64,000 bases of DNA from Piezodorus guildinii (GCA_023052935.1 CM041294.1:88892616-88956615), one strand, 5' to 3'. Shown: positions 31,010 through 43,164, numbered from the stretch's first letter. A program made the numbers and translations. The notes: a model not told the origin generated them from the sequence alone.

Positions 31010-32025
31010 GAAAATTTGGAAGGATATGCCCGATTTTATAAATAATCTAACAATAGAAAATATTATCAACAATGATAACTTAATTATATGTCCTTTTCGC
31101 TTTTCTCACAGCTTTGTGAATACGATAACATCTATTCTCAAGTTTTTAGCTTTACAACGGTATATTAAGCATCTATATAACTATTCTTGTGTTCGAAAAA
31201 ACAAAAACAAAAAAAAAACAAAAACTGTCTGCCCTTTTCTCGTTAAGTTGGTTATCAAATCCGTTCAACTTTTTTATTTACTTGTTTTTTTATTAATGGT
31301 AATAAGATGAAGTAGTTTGTTTGTTTATTTATTTAACGTCCCTTTATGCTGCTTTGACTAGTCGGACGATGCAACAGTGGGAGTCCTAAATTTTGCCTAT
31401 CCAGGTTTTATTAGGATGGGGATCTTTAACGAGTACCTGACATCGCATAGGTTTAGCACTACCTTTTAACGTCCCCTCCGAAACGGTGTAACTAAGGATT
31501 TTTTACTCCCTACAAAAAATCCTAGGGCCACCTGCCGGTTTGAACCCGGGACCTTGGGCATAGGAGGCTTCTATGCTAACCACCATGCTATAGGTAACCC
31601 TAGATGAATTAGTTAATCAATCGTATCTACAAAATTTAAGATACTTAAAACCAAGAAAATTACGAAATGCTCTCTCAGAATATTTCAATGAGAAAAGAAC
31701 CTTCATGATATTAATTTTATATCGGTATAGCGTGTTTAATGAAAATATTTTTAGCTGGGAAATTCGTAAAAATGTACAAAATGCATAGAATAAAATGGAA
31801 TTTCTGGTTCGTTGATCGAAGTGAAACGTTGCTGCTTTACGCAAACATATACGCTTTTGAAATGTAAAATTTCAGTTCCATAAAACTTATCGTTTTCGAG
31901 CAAGATACACTTATAGACCATTTTGCAGGACTTATTCATTTGAACTCGGAGTCCTGGACCAATTCGAAACTTTTCACGATCGCAATACGTTTTCTTACTA
32001 AATTATATTTAATGGTATGTGAAAG
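31010..32025 (+). repeat. H repeat, strongly diverged, with nested SINE-A
   Basis: TTTTTAGCTTTACAACGGTATATT, TTGGTTATCAAATCCGTTCAAC and CACGATCGCAATACGTTTTC follow H order. The SINE at 31316-31601 splits it. Confidence 0.7.
31316..31601 (-). repeat. SINE-A nested in H, with target duplication
   Basis: Reverse copy flanked by AGATGAAGTAG (31305-31315) and AGATGAATTAG (31602-31612). Tail, body, B box and head are all present. Confidence 0.85.
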
Positions 32026-32249
32026 TAATAATAATTATTAATATTAAAACAACTAAATAATGCAAGATTTTAAAACAAAAAGAATCAAGTAATTTAGTAA
32101 GATAGTAAATTGAGGAATAGAATCCTAGGCATCTTGTGTAGTTTGATCGAATGGATACAGTAGTATCACTCAAAAATCACCTTTTTATTAATATTAAATT
32201 AAATATTAAAACATCGTGAAGTGAGAGTGGTTACTGTGTGTATATAAGG

Positions 32250-32456
32250 GAGAAGTTAGTTCAGAGCTCAGTCAAAATAACACACAATTAAGTATAAACT
32301 TAATATACTGGTGTCGACGTTTCGGCCTAAATTATTGGCCTTCAAACGCCCTGACGAAGGCCAATTATTTAGACCGAAACGTCGGCACCAGTATATTAAG
32401 TTTCTACTTAATTGTTTGCTCTTTTGACGGCATCCTGAACTAACTTCTTCCTTAAA
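32250..32456. repeat. ~205-bp palindrome with a hammerhead-like motif
   Basis: Arms of about 100 bases: GAAGTTAGTTCAG...CAATTAAGTATAAACTTAATATACTGG and its inverse CCAGTATATTAAGTTTCTACTTAATTG...CTGAACTAACTTC, round a GCCCTGACG centre. The arms carry CGACGTTTCGG and CCGAAACGTCG facing each other. Confidence 0.85.
32351..32383 (+). ncRNA. Hammerhead-like motif in the palindrome
   Basis: CTGACGA (32351-32357), one extra base, GGCC...GACC stem, GAAAC (32376-32380), GTC (32381-32383). Same order as the cases at 7589 and 37017. Not shown to cleave. Confidence 0.4.
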
Positions 32457-32812
32457 TATTAAAACAATATAAATGTACAATGTACATAAAAAGTTTTAAT
32501 AATGTAGGATGTTGAAGAATTTAAAAATAATATTATCTGTTAATCATATTAGAAGGTGTTGGAAAATTTTTTATTTAAAATAAGATTTTTTACTTTCTCA
32601 GTTAAATTTTTTTTCAAGTTTTAAGTTGTATTTTTTTTTTATAGATAGTATATTATTAAAAAAATAAATAAAAATTTTATAAGAAAATAAATATTTAAAA
32701 AGATCAGAAATTAAGTCATACTTCTATAAAGTTAAAACGTTTCAGATATAATATAATGTTTGATCATACATGTGTATGAAAGGTAAAGTATATTTAAAAA
32801 AATGTAACATAT
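32457..32812. other. AT-rich spacer
   Basis: Poly-T and poly-A rich; nothing else seen. Confidence 0.5.
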
Positions 32813-32824
32813 CTAAAAATAATA

Positions 32825-32984
32825 CTGGAAGGAATTAGTCCGGGTGGCGGTCATTAAATGAAACAACTAAATAGTTTCAACTCAAACTTCAAGTTGAAAC
32901 TATTTAGTTGTTTCATTTAATGACCGCCACCCGGACTAATTCCTTCCAGTAATTCTCAACGGTCAACTAATTACATCCACAATG
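32825..32984. mobile_element. F element, 160-bp form: perfect ~55-bp hairpin plus tail
   Basis: Starts CTGGAAGGAATTAGTCC and ends ATTACATCCACAATG. Bases 32827-32881 and 32893-32947 are a perfect inverted repeat separated by a short loop. About 37 unpaired bases (TAATTCTCAACGGTCAAC...) form the right tail. Flanked by CTAAAAATAATA at 32813-32824 and 32985-32996, an exact 12-bp duplication. Confidence 0.9.
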
Positions 32985-33000
32985 CTAAAAATAATAAGTG

Positions 33001-33582
33001 AAATTTCTCGTAAATTTGTCAACGAGCGAGACAATTTAATGTGGATATCCCTGAAAAACTCGAGTTATAAACATCTACCTACTATAATGCCTTTACCATA
33101 TACTTCATTTTTTTTTGTCAGCGTAATAAATATTTAACGCTGCCATGTTATTAGGTGAATTCATGAAAACCATTTCCATTTACTATATTAACTAAAGCAC
33201 TAACCTACATTTAGATTATCCAGCTAAAACCTTAAATCCTGTATTAGATTTCCTTATGCTACCATGAAATAGAAAAGCACGAGGTAGGAATATAGGTCAG
33301 GAAACGAATAGAAGACGTCTTCTATCCCAAATCCTGCAAAAAGAAGAATATTCGAAAAATAAACCCGAGCAATATTGAAACTTGATCCTTTGCTGACGTC
33401 AGGGGAAATATTTTAGCACACCATATGAATCTTTTGCTAAGATTCCGCTTTTTATTTATTTATTTTTTCTAAAAGCTTTGGATAGTTCATGTTACTACGA
33501 AAACAAATGTTTACTACATTCTTAAATATTTGAGTGAATAGTTTTGTTTAAAGAGATATAATGTACATTTAGGCATTAATTT
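33001..33582. other. Spacer, no gene recognised
   Basis: AT-rich; nothing supportable. Confidence 0.45.
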
Positions 33583-34090
33583 TTACTTTCACTTACCTAT
33601 ATATGAAATATATAGTAAGCGAAAGTATTGAAGTTTCTTCCAGTTTGTACGGGAAATACGAGTTTTAGGGTCCCCTGAGTTCAAAAGATCAAGCACCGCA
33701 GAAAGGTCTGTTTGTATGTGGTAAGTCTAGCGATAATATGATAAGTTGCATAAAACTGAAATTTCATATTTTAAAAGAGCCTAATGCTTGTTATGTTACA
33801 GCAACTTTTCCATTGAAATCGGCCAGCCAGAAGAGCCACTTAATACTGTGCATTGTGCACCTTTTAACAATTTTTTCGAAAACGGCTTCAACGATTTTGA
33901 TTCAACTCGCCATTTTGATGTAAAATTTAATAGGATTTAATATTACGTAGTTATTTTAGATATTATATTTTAGAAACAAATACACAAACTTGTAAAATGT
34001 AATGGAGATTAATAAATAAAATTAACTGATGTAGATACCAGTATTATATTGTTAAATTATTCAATCTAAAACATATGTTTCCCACGAAAC
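33583..34090 (-). repeat. H repeat, 3' half, diverged, with internal deletion
   Basis: Runs from TTTTACTTTCACTTACCTATATATGAAATATATAG through ATTTCATATTTTAAAAGAG to AAAACATATGTTTCC; the central block is missing. Confidence 0.75.
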
Positions 34091-34481
34091 TAAATATCAC
34101 AATTTAAACCTTTATGAACTCTATCTATAAAATGGCTGTATGGTGTATGCCAATGCCATCCATTCATGGAAAAGGAAAAAAAAATAAATAAAACTCTATC
34201 TATTAGTAACTAAATTGACAATAAAAACACAAGAAGATTTCATCCTTCTTTTGAAAATCCTTCTTTCTCCAGAAGTATTTATGCATGAAACCAAATTACT
34301 GAAAACATTCTAGCCTCTACATGACTTAATTACTAATATAGTTTCATTGTATTAAGTATTAGTATAATATTATTCAAAATATACCCAAAAAAAATGTAAA
34401 AAAATAAAATTAAATAAACTAAAATTAAATAAAATCAACTAATAAATTTAAAAAAAAATACTATTACTTTATATATTTAAG

Positions 34482-34549
<68 letters not shown>

Positions 34550-35238
34550 TGTTAAAAACTACGGAGTTGAACGCCTAATCGTCAGCCCTAACCCTAATGC
34601 TGTATAAATAGGTTGCTATTTTCTTTAAGTTGTTTATCTTTGTTTTTTGAGCTCCATCCAACATTTTTGTTAATTATTTCTCTCTTCTTTTGCTCTTGAT
34701 GTAAAACAAATTTTACAACAAATGAAACCATTTGAGATGTAACAGGTTTTTTTTTTTTCTAACCGTTTAATTTAAACTTACAATGACTTGGAATTGTAAC
34801 TGGGTTCTTTGAGATTACACAAACCTTTAAAAAAAAAAATTGCAATTCCTTCTGTGAGCCCCTCAATCAAAAGTTATTCTCCCTTAAGTACGACCGACCG
34901 ACACTTATCCGAAGTATAAGTTATTCCATCCACCGAAGTTATCCATTAATTTTCAGTGCATTTCAATAGAAAATGATATTTTCAGAAATAAATTTTATAT
35001 ATATTTTTTTTTTGTACACAAATATTTTAATTTAAATGAACCCTATATACAATTTTCTAGATAGTTTATTATTCTGAGAGTAATATATAACTTTATTTAC
35101 TAATTTAAACATAAAAGATTACATTAAAAAAATATATTCCTAAGAGAAATTCTAATAATTTCCTTTTTCATTTTTTTGTATCAACAATTTATAAAGTTTT
35201 ATCTTCTATTTTCTGAAAAATATGTTGTCAACCGAAAG

Positions 35239-35297
<59 letters not shown>

Positions 35298-35564
35298 GTT
35301 ATATTATCGTTAGTTTCGACTGTTTATTATTTAAATTATTTACTGGTCTCGAGATTCAAAATATAAAGAAAACATTGTATTCAGGCTTAGCATAATCATA
35401 TGTTCATTAGTTTATAGGCTTATAACAAATAATGAGTTGTAAGAATAAATGGAAAGTTATTATAAATCCATAAACTACCATTTTTTCTTAATGAAATTAA
35501 TTATTTCCGCTTTAAAGATTTTTTATTTAAAACAGATGTTTTACTTTGAACTAAATGAAAAAAA
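34091..35564. other. AT-rich spacer with two (TA)n tracts
   Basis: (TA)n at 34483-34548 and 35244-35296. CCGACCGACACTTATCC near 34890 is the only notable GC patch. No gene seen. Confidence 0.6.
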
Positions 35565-36454
35565 TCTAGTGCGGGCAACACACGACTTTCACTTACCTCG
35601 ATTTTTAAAATCAATGAAAGAATTTTCAAATACAGTTAGAGATAAAAATACGTGAAACTATTATGGAATTAATCAAATTGAATTTATATAGAAACATGTG
35701 TTTTATTAAAAAATCTATTATATTATTATCTAAAATAATCAGTTAGTTTTATCTTCTTCTCATCACTCTCTATTAACTTCTAAAAGCTTGTGTATGAGAT
35801 GATATTTTTTCTAAAATCTTTAGCATTCCAACGGTATATCATACATATATATTACTGCTCTTATGCTCAAAAACAAAAAATTCCATTAAAAATATATATT
35901 TTTTTGTTTTCTCCTTTAGTTGGGTATCGAATTTATTCAATTTATATATTTACCTGTTTTTTATCAGCGTTAACAAGATAATCTAGTTATTATTATTGAA
36001 TCTACAAAATTAAAGGTACTTTAGGGAAAGACAATTTAAAATATCGGCATTTAAGCCCTGTCAGACCATTTTTATCCAAATAAAACCTACATGATATTAA
36101 AGCCCATTAAATTTTACATCGATATAGCGAGTTTAATCAAAATCGTCGGAACCGTTTTTGAGAAAATCGAAAAAAGGTGCAAAATGCATGGTATAAAGTG
36201 CCTCTTTTGGTAAGCTCATTTTGATGAAAAAAGTTTTGTCTCGTCTCGGGCGTATAGTGGTCTTAAATATGAAATTTCAGTTTCATAGGACTTACCGTTT
36301 TCGCCCGGGAGTTACCACACACACAGACCTTTTTGCGGGACTTGGTTATTTGGACTTAAGGGACCCTAAAACGTGTATTTCCGTTGAAAACTGGAATTCG
36401 AAAATTTTCACGATCGCAATACTTTCCTTACTATATATAGTAAGTGAAACTAAA
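35565..36454 (+). repeat. H repeat, complete, young subfamily
   Basis: TCTAGTGCGGGCAACACACG to TATATATAGTAAGTGAAAC. It shares subfamily-specific variants with 45993-46898 (GTCTCGTCTCGGGCGTATAG here against GTCACGTCTCGGGCG there; deletion in the 3' hairpin). The flanks of the two differ, which argues for mobility. Confidence 0.9.
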
Positions 36455-36954
36455 ATTGATGAAAACTAAATTATACTTTTACTTTCACTTACCTGTATAT
36501 GAAATATATAGTAAAGAAAAATATCGCGATCGAGACAATTTTTGAATTCCAGTTTTCAACGGAAATCCACATTTTAGGGCCTCCTGAGTCGAAATGACCA
36601 AGTCCCGCAAAAAAGTGGGTTTGTGTGTGTGTGTGTGTGTGGGTCTGTGTGGTAACTCCCAGGCTATGAAACTGAAATTTCATATTTAAGACGACTATAC
36701 GCACGAGATATTACACATTTTTTTAATTAAAATTAGCTAATCAGACTAGCCACTTTATACAATGCATTATGCACCTTTTTAGGAGTTACTCAAAAACGGC
36801 TCTAACGATTTTGGTTAAACTCTATGTATCAATCTAAAATTTGATGAGCTCTAATATGATGTAGGTTTCATTCTGATTGATATAGACAGAGCTTAAAGGC
36901 AGATATTTTAAATTTTGTTTCTTTAAAGTACCTTTAATTTTATATAAATTAGGT

Positions 36955-37305
36955 AATTTTGGAACGATCTCTTCTTTTTGATAAATATTCATTTATTCTT
37001 TATATATAATTTAATTGACGTTTCGGGGCTAATAATGCCTCATCTTCAGAATTTTTAAGTCAAACCTATTAACAATTCAAAATTATATTAATTTAAAACA
37101 TTAAATAACACACAAATCACCTTTAATCAATTCATTATCACAATATAACAATTTAAACAGTATTACATCTCTACTTACATAAAAACATCTTCCAATACAG
37201 TCAAAACATTTTCAAATTAAAAATCCTTATTTGCTTTAATAATGGTGAGTTTTATTAAATTAATTGTATATATTTCAAATTATTTGGAACATTATCTTAT
37301 TAGCA
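36955..37305. mobile_element. X-family element, second copy
   Basis: Left TTTTGGAACGATCTCTTC and right AAATTATTTGGAAC border a segment with GACGTTTCGGGGC...GCCTCATCTTCAG, like X at 7504. Inner parts are AT-rich and diverged. Confidence 0.65.
37017..37049 (-). ncRNA. Hammerhead-like motif in X copy 2
   Basis: On the minus strand: CTGAAGA (37043-37049), extra T, GAGGC...GCCCC stem, GAAAC (37020-37024), GTC (37017-37019). Confidence 0.35.
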
Positions 37306-37693
37306 TTGATAAATAACGGATAAATATGCAAGTTGAGCGAATTTAATAAACAACTAAAGGATAAAAATGCAGACATGTTTTTAATGCAATTTGTGTGTTT
37401 TTGAACACAAGAATAATAATATAGATGTATGACATACCGTTGGAAAGCTAAAGATTTTAGAAAAAATATTATCTAATGTACGGAACTTCAAAGGTTAATG
37501 GAGAGTGATGAAAAGCCGATAAAGCTAACTGATTGTTGTTGATGAAAATATAATATATTATTTAATAAAACACATGTTTCTATTGAAATTAATTCTTTAA
37601 TAATTTATTAGTATCTTTAAATGTATTTAAAAATTCTTAAATTCATTTTAACAATGGAGGTAAATGAAAGCCGTGTGTTGCGCGCACCAGATT

Positions 37694-38367
37694 TTTTTTA
37701 TGTGTTGTAAATAGTTGATTTGAAAAATGAAATAATAATTAAACGAATAAAATGGAAACCGTTGTTTTTTCTATTATTTTTATTTTTTTTAAATATATAT
37801 ATGGCTTAACCTCGCTAATCGAAGGTGTTATTTTTTCGCTACAATATCTTTCCCCTTTAGTTATTTTAAATGTGAGGTTATCCATGAAATTTAGTATTTA
37901 ATGTTCCTGATCTCAAGTCATTTTTTCTCTTCTTTTAACATAATTAAAACCAAATTCAAATTTCCCCTGGAGCGAAACAGGAGTGACTCGCTAGTTTCAT
38001 ATATATATATATATATAGATAGAGAGAGAGAGAGAGAGAGAATATATACCTTTTTATTTATAAATCATATTTCTATTCTTAGTACTTTTATCCGCAGTGT
38101 TTAAATGTAGTAGGAACGACTACATGCAGGTGCTGATGGTCTATGAGTATTAATATGTAATTTATAAATAAAATGCTATATTATTAATATTTGTTATTTG
38201 AGCCCTGAAGGTACAAAAAGGTACAAGATACAAGGTACAGTACCGGCCAGAAGGAGAGCTGTATGACCCACTGACCCATTTTGTGCTACCAGCTTCCAGA
38301 TTAGCTCTCCATTCTCCAGGCTAACTTATCGCACCTCTTATCATCCTCTCCTCTTTAAAACCTATCT

Positions 38368-38409
<42 letters not shown>

Positions 38410-39230
38410 TCTCTCTCCTCTCTCCCCTCTCACTCGGCTCTTTTTTACTTAGAATAATTTCCACATAACCATCGTGTTTTCCGCCGAAGTGGGCAATACA
38501 AGTTGAGAACTCTACCCCTGGGTTGGGAATCCTGAAGAGAATAGGCGGCGATTATCTTTTAGTATCCTCACGATTCAACTGAATTTGTTTCATAAAGAGA
38601 AGAGTAGTTCACTAGTCAGCCGAACTTGTGTTGGGAAATATTTTCACGAAGTATTATTATACAATCTGAAATAAGTTTTTTTTTTTTAATATTTCATTTT
38701 CCTACATATGAAATATATTGCAAGAGAAATTATTGCGTTAGTGAACCTATTTTAGTTCGAATTTTCACTGTTAGAGTAGTCCAGTCTTGTAATCTACAAG
38801 ACAATACTGAAGCCAATCTGGACCTACTACTATATTTTGGCCGCTACTTTTCTAAGGCAGCGGTGACCCCGAAACTGATGTTAATTTTCGGTTATTATTT
38901 TATAAAACTATTGAATTTCTTTTCCTAAGGTATCATGTTTATCAATTCATTTTTGGGATCAAGTGGCATAAAGGGGAATAAAGTAATTATCTTAAAATAC
39001 ACATTTGTTTATAAGAGTACATATTATTACAAATACAAATACACATCATTACCGAGAATACTGAGATTTGTTCAGATGTACTACAGATATACCATGAAAA
39101 AGATACCTTCGGCCCATAACTGCGTAATTGTTCCCTGGCTTGACCCCCGACTTCCTCCGTCCGTGTATTTTTCGCATAGCCTTTCTAAGAAATCTTCCTG
39201 CTTGTAGCCCGGAAACTGTTATATTTTAAA
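37694..39230. other. Spacer with microsatellites
   Basis: (TA)n/(GA)n at 38000-38041 and (CT)n at 38370-38440. 38200-38350 and 38460-38620 are GC-richer and look unique. A weak H-like piece (CATATGAAATATATTGC) lies at 38697-38750. No gene model can be supported. Confidence 0.5.
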
Positions 39231-39264
39231 TAATTCAAAATTATTTCTCATCCTCCCAGTGTTC

Positions 39265-39570
39265 TCGATGTATAGCACTACGAACTTGAACTGTGGGGAA
39301 CAGTTAAACTTTCTGACATAAAACGCATTCAATCCTTTCAATCCAAAGACCCCTGAACAATAGTTAATGCTCCTTATTATGTCACCAACCATACATTGCA
39401 CCACGACCTTAATGTTCCATTTCTTTTAGAGCTGATTCCATCCAAATATTCCAGATTCCACCAGAACCTCATTCATCATCCTAATCCTTTAGCACAATCC
39501 CTATCCAGCTCTACTTATCCATACAACCCTCATAGAAGTTTGAATCGGCAGAGGCAAGGTGTTTAAATTT
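39265..39570 (+). pseudogene. J1-family ORF2, C-terminal fragment
   Basis: Frames give ELELWGTVKLSDIKRIQSFQ then, after a break, ATNSTLHHDLNVPF-like and PNPLAQSLSSSTYPYNPHRS-like residues. These match the last ~100 residues of J1 ORF2 closely (YGLELWGTAKHSNIKRIQSFQ; TNSTLHHDLKIPF; HPNPLAQSLSSTTHPYNPPRR). Frameshifts make it dead. Confidence 0.8.
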
Positions 39571-40054
39571 CAATAAGGATTAGAGAATAATCCCTACGCA
39601 TTTGAAAAAAATAATGGGAAACATGTTATTGCTGTACAACATTAATAGAACTATGTGAAAAGGTAGGAACTACAAAGTTCCAAGTAGTATAACTTCTCCT
39701 TAAATCAAATTTTAATCCAATAAGGTCCAGAAAAGCCTCTGGGTGCATCACATGTCTCTTAATAGTGATAACAAAGTGACAGAGGTGTGCAACTTTTGCC
39801 TACAACTAAAATGCAAGGAATGTTCCCAAGTGGTATGCCAAAACTGCGGAAAGAGTTAGGCAAACAAAAACTCTTACAAGAATTTTGTTATTAATTTTTT
39901 CTATTATCGAATCATTTTTATATTAATTATACGTCCATCTTTCAAATTATAATTAGTTTCATAATTATCCAATTTCTTATTCAAGTGTTCTTCATTTTCA
40001 AAATGAATTCTGGCCATTTACCCGAAATACTTATAAATTTAATTTTTCATTCTT
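39571..40054. other. Spacer, no gene recognised
   Basis: 39740-39870 reads partly like a Cys-rich stretch (CNFCLQLKCKECSQVVCQNC in one frame), but no frame is sustained and I do not call it. Confidence 0.4.
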
Positions 40055-40545
40055 CGAATTCCTTTTGTGTCAAATTCTTACAATCCCAAATCCTTCGTGA
40101 AATCTTCAACGCTCAATACTTTTTCACGAATAAAATCATCCACAACGACCTTAAGGTTCCTTATGTTACTGTTATGGCCTAATCCATGTATGAATCCTTC
40201 TACGAAAAATTCCATTCCCACTCTAACCCATTAGTTTCTATCCTAGCATTCTCTTATGTTCCCGATTATTCCTCCGAGGCGTCTGAAAAGAAGATGGCCT
40301 CAAGACCCTCTAGTTTAGAATATTTTTAGAGTGTTACCGATGGGTAGCTTCTCTACAAGTAGTGTTCATTTCTATTTCCTTTTAGCCTATTTAATATTTG
40401 TAAATGTTCAGATTGAATGCTAGAATGCTGTTAGAATGCAATATAGAATGCAAATGGGCAGTTTCTCTTTGTTTTTTATCATTAAGCAGGATATTTACTT
40501 ATTGTATTATAATATACAGTTGTAAATTTAAATAAAAATGTTTTT
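40055..40545 (+). pseudogene. J2 ORF2 C-terminus and 3' UTR, degenerate
   Basis: KFLQSQILREIFNAQYFFTN then KIIHNDLKVPYVTVMA and a stop match J2 (LQSKILRKILNAPYFVTNKIIHNDL). The end …SEASEKKMASRPSSL is frame-shifted. The 3' UTR runs to an AATAAAAATG…A-rich end near 40545. Confidence 0.8.
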
Positions 40546-40639
40546 ATAAAAAAAATTGAAATAAATGACTTAAATGTAATAAATGACTTAAATTTTGAGT
40601 ATAGTTGCATATTTTAATGATTGAGGTACTGAGTATCCC

Positions 40640-40775
40640 ACCTCCCAGATAATAGATGTTTTTTCACCTCTATATGTAAAGGTTATTTACAAATCATTCA
40701 ACCCTATCCGGAGTCAAACAAAGACACTGAAGATTATCATAGGAGGACCCTAACAACTAGACCAACCCCGTCTCT
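40640..40775 (-). repeat. SINE-E: tRNA-like head
   Basis: On the minus strand GGTTGGTCTAGTTGTTAGGG is an A-box-like start and GTTTGACTCC a B-box-like element about 40 bases on. It does not fold as a complete tRNA, so a SINE head is more likely than a gene. Confidence 0.5.
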
Positions 40776-41250
40776 ATAATCAATTATGACGGATATAAAT
40801 ATAGAGATATTCAGTGAAATTGGCTTCTCGAGGAAACTGGATGATTTATGAGGTCGTGGTTTGTCAAAAAGTTTTTCGACAGCTTTTGATTTATTGACGG
40901 GATAACTTAAAGATTGAATATCTCGCTTGATTGATCACGAAATTATTTACACTAAGTTGGATTATTAGCCTCAGTAAACTATCCCTTTCTCAACATAATG
41001 ATTACGCCTTCTGTTTTTGAAGTTTTCCTCCTGAATATATGACACACCGTGTAGCGGAAGAAAAATTAAATTGAAAAGTTTCTGGAGCGTGATAAGTTTG
41101 TTTTGATTAAAGAGGAACTTTAATGGATTCCTGGGGCTTACTTCCGGTTATGGTGGCTCCTTTGAATATCAACTAAAGGCTAATCCTTCAGCCTTCGGAA
41201 GGAACATCTGATGGAATCCCTAATTGGATTTTATGTATTTTTGCAATATA
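40776..41250. other. Spacer, no gene recognised
   Basis: Nothing supportable. Confidence 0.45.
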
Positions 41251-41254
41251 AAAA

Positions 41255-41364
41255 TCCGGTGCGGAAAACACACAGCTTTAACATATCCCGGTTGTTAAAG
41301 ACAATTTAATAACTATTAATTAAAGTTAGAGTTGAAAAAGAAAAGGTTTTTATTTCATTAAAAA

Positions 41365-41393
<29 letters not shown>
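41255..41393 (+). repeat. H repeat 5' fragment and (TA)n
   Basis: TCCGGTGCGGAAAACACACAG and GGTTGTTAAAGACAATTTAA match the 5' end of H; a (TA)n tract follows at 41369-41393. Confidence 0.65.
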
Positions 41394-41397
<4 letters not shown>

Positions 41398-41484
41398 CAT
41401 CTGTATTTTACAAACACAATAATTAAATATGCAGGCTGAAGAAAATTTATGAAAATGTTTCGACAAAGAACTAACTAGTGGTAG

Positions 41485-41890
41485 CTTTTTATTAACCATT
41501 TTAAAGCATTAGTTCCCTAGGCCATCTTTTTTTCAACCGCATCGGAGAATCATCGTGAATATCTAAGAAAAATATATTACTGACAAGCGGGTTTGTGTGG
41601 GTAGAGAGTTTATAATGAAAAGAAAAATGTCTTTCATGAGCTAGATCTGCAACAAATGGGATATTTAGGTCATTATGGACATATTGATTTGTGACGAAAT
41701 AAGAGGCATAAAGAATTTTACAAAGAATTTTGGATTGTAAGGATTGGATGAGAGAAGAATTAGGTGGTTTAGTAAAGCCCCAAAGCTCGTCATATGTCCA
41801 AATAGGTCGAATAATAGTTAAGTAAATGAGTTTTTTTTTTAATCAATTGGAAGTTTTGAACGTTTGTCCAGTATGTTCCAGTTTCTGTAC
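41485..41890 (-). pseudogene. J2 ORF2, C-terminal fragment
   Basis: On the minus strand, with one frameshift: LIYLTIIRPIWTYDELWGFT, then PNSSLIQSLQSKILCKILYA, SYFVTNQYVHNDLNIPFVAD and LAHERHFSFHYKL, as in J2. The final RRLKRRWPRDLL is altered. Confidence 0.8.
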
Positions 41891-42840
41891 TCGGTATCTT
41901 CAAGAAAAAAATAAATCAAAGATCCTTTGAATATTCGCTCTCTTTTTGAAGAATAGATGATCAAATGCAATTAACCAAGAAGGAAAGATATTTCTCAGAG
42001 GGAGAATAAGGAAATATACAAAACTTGGTAATTAACATTATAAAGACGTTAGTTATCGGTAAGGTTGTATGAGGAAGGTTATGGTGACTGTTACCAACTT
42101 ATCGCGCGTAATATTCTTCCAAAAATTACTATATCCTTTTTAATTATTTTCAAAAAGTACTATATACACGTTTCATTCCAAAAAGTACTATATCCATAAT
42201 ATATTGTTAAAAACTCGTGGAAAAAGTGCAATAATTTGTAAAAATAAATTAGTGACACGGTATAAGATCAACCTTAGATTTAAATTAAAAAATAATCAAG
42301 TAAATTGGTCTAATAATAAATAAATGACAGATTTTTACGTTCCCTGTAAGTGGATATAATACCTTCTGGAAACCAACGTCACAATTGAGCAGTGTTATCA
42401 CATCCTAGATTTTTTTACATTTTCCTACATTTTCCATTTTTTTAACATTTTTTTTACATTTTACATTTTCCTACATTTTTTTACAACAGAAAAATACAAT
42501 GTAAATGAAGTAGAGTGAGGGAAAAAATGATTAGCCTCAATCAGAGAGAGATTGAAAATATTTCTAAAAATACGACGAGATATCTGTTGACAGAATATCA
42601 AGGTATTAATTGGCCCATCCCGATATCACCTTCAATATCAGAGCTCTTTGCCGCTTGTCACCCGCAGTGTGCCTCTCTTCATGCAACTCTCCTGTATTCA
42701 CCAATTTTGAAAACCTTTTGGCATTAAATATAAAAATGCCTCAATTTTTGTTTGTTGTTTTCAACTACAAACCACTGAAATTTAAAAAGAAATTTCTCCC
42801 CACCAAAAAATAAATATCCGAACAAAACGAAAAAACAAAA
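41891..42840. other. AT-rich spacer
   Basis: 42410-42490 is a low-complexity (ACATTTTTT)n-like tract. 42120-42390 has AAAAAGTACTATAT and TACCTTCTGGAAACCAACG, weakly like TIR element T. No gene. Confidence 0.5.
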
Positions 42841-42846
42841 AACATC

Positions 42847-43160
42847 TGGCGCGGGCATTACACGACTTTCACCTACTTCGGCTATAATGCTATAACTATA
42901 ATTTTGTATGTTAGATATTAGGGGTACTCACTACGTTTGCATGTTATTTGTGCTATTGTGCTAAACCCATCAATTTTATACAGGAAATAACTGTAGAAAC
43001 TCGATGGGTTTAGCAAAATAACACAAATAGCATGCTATAGCAAACGTAGTGAGTACCCCTAATATTACTTTCACTAAGCTCTATATGAAATATATAGTAA
43101 TGGAAAGTATTGGGATCGTGAAAATGTTCGAATTCCAGTTTTCGACGGAAATACACGTTT
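42847..43160. repeat. H end fragments around MITE M3
   Basis: CATCTGGCGCGGGCATTACACG (5' end) on the left; ACTTTCACTAAGCTC...GGGATCGTGAAAATG on the right is a reverse 3' end fragment to 43160. Confidence 0.65.
42921..43059. mobile_element. MITE M3, 139 bp, TA target duplication
   Basis: Same ends as M1/M2 (GGGGTACTCACTACG...GTAGTGAGTACCCC), TA at 42919-42920 and 43060-43061. About 10 bases shorter in the left TIR. Confidence 0.85.
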
Positions 43161-43164
43161 TAGG

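Larger units (their letters stand above)
36476..37693 (-). repeat. H repeat, complete, with nested X relative
   Basis: Reverse copy from TTTTACTTTCACTTACCTG to GTGTTGCGCGCACCAGA. Its 3' end faces the 3' end of the previous copy across about 20 bases. A ~350-bp X-like insert splits it at 36955-37305. Confidence 0.85.

Noticed and set aside
13421..31601. Regular recurrence of SINE-A as a CRISPR-like or satellite array
   Set aside because: Copies lie in both orientations at irregular distances with their own target duplications; there is no spacer-repeat structure.
38626..39207. Two ~90-100 codon open frames as small genes
   Set aside because: AT-rich composition, no motif, no conserved start context and overlap with an H-like piece. 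Open frames of this length are expected by chance here.
39740..39870. A Cys-rich zinc-knuckle (gag) fragment
   Set aside because: The Cys pattern appears in one short frame with no sustained alignment to ORF1 of J1.
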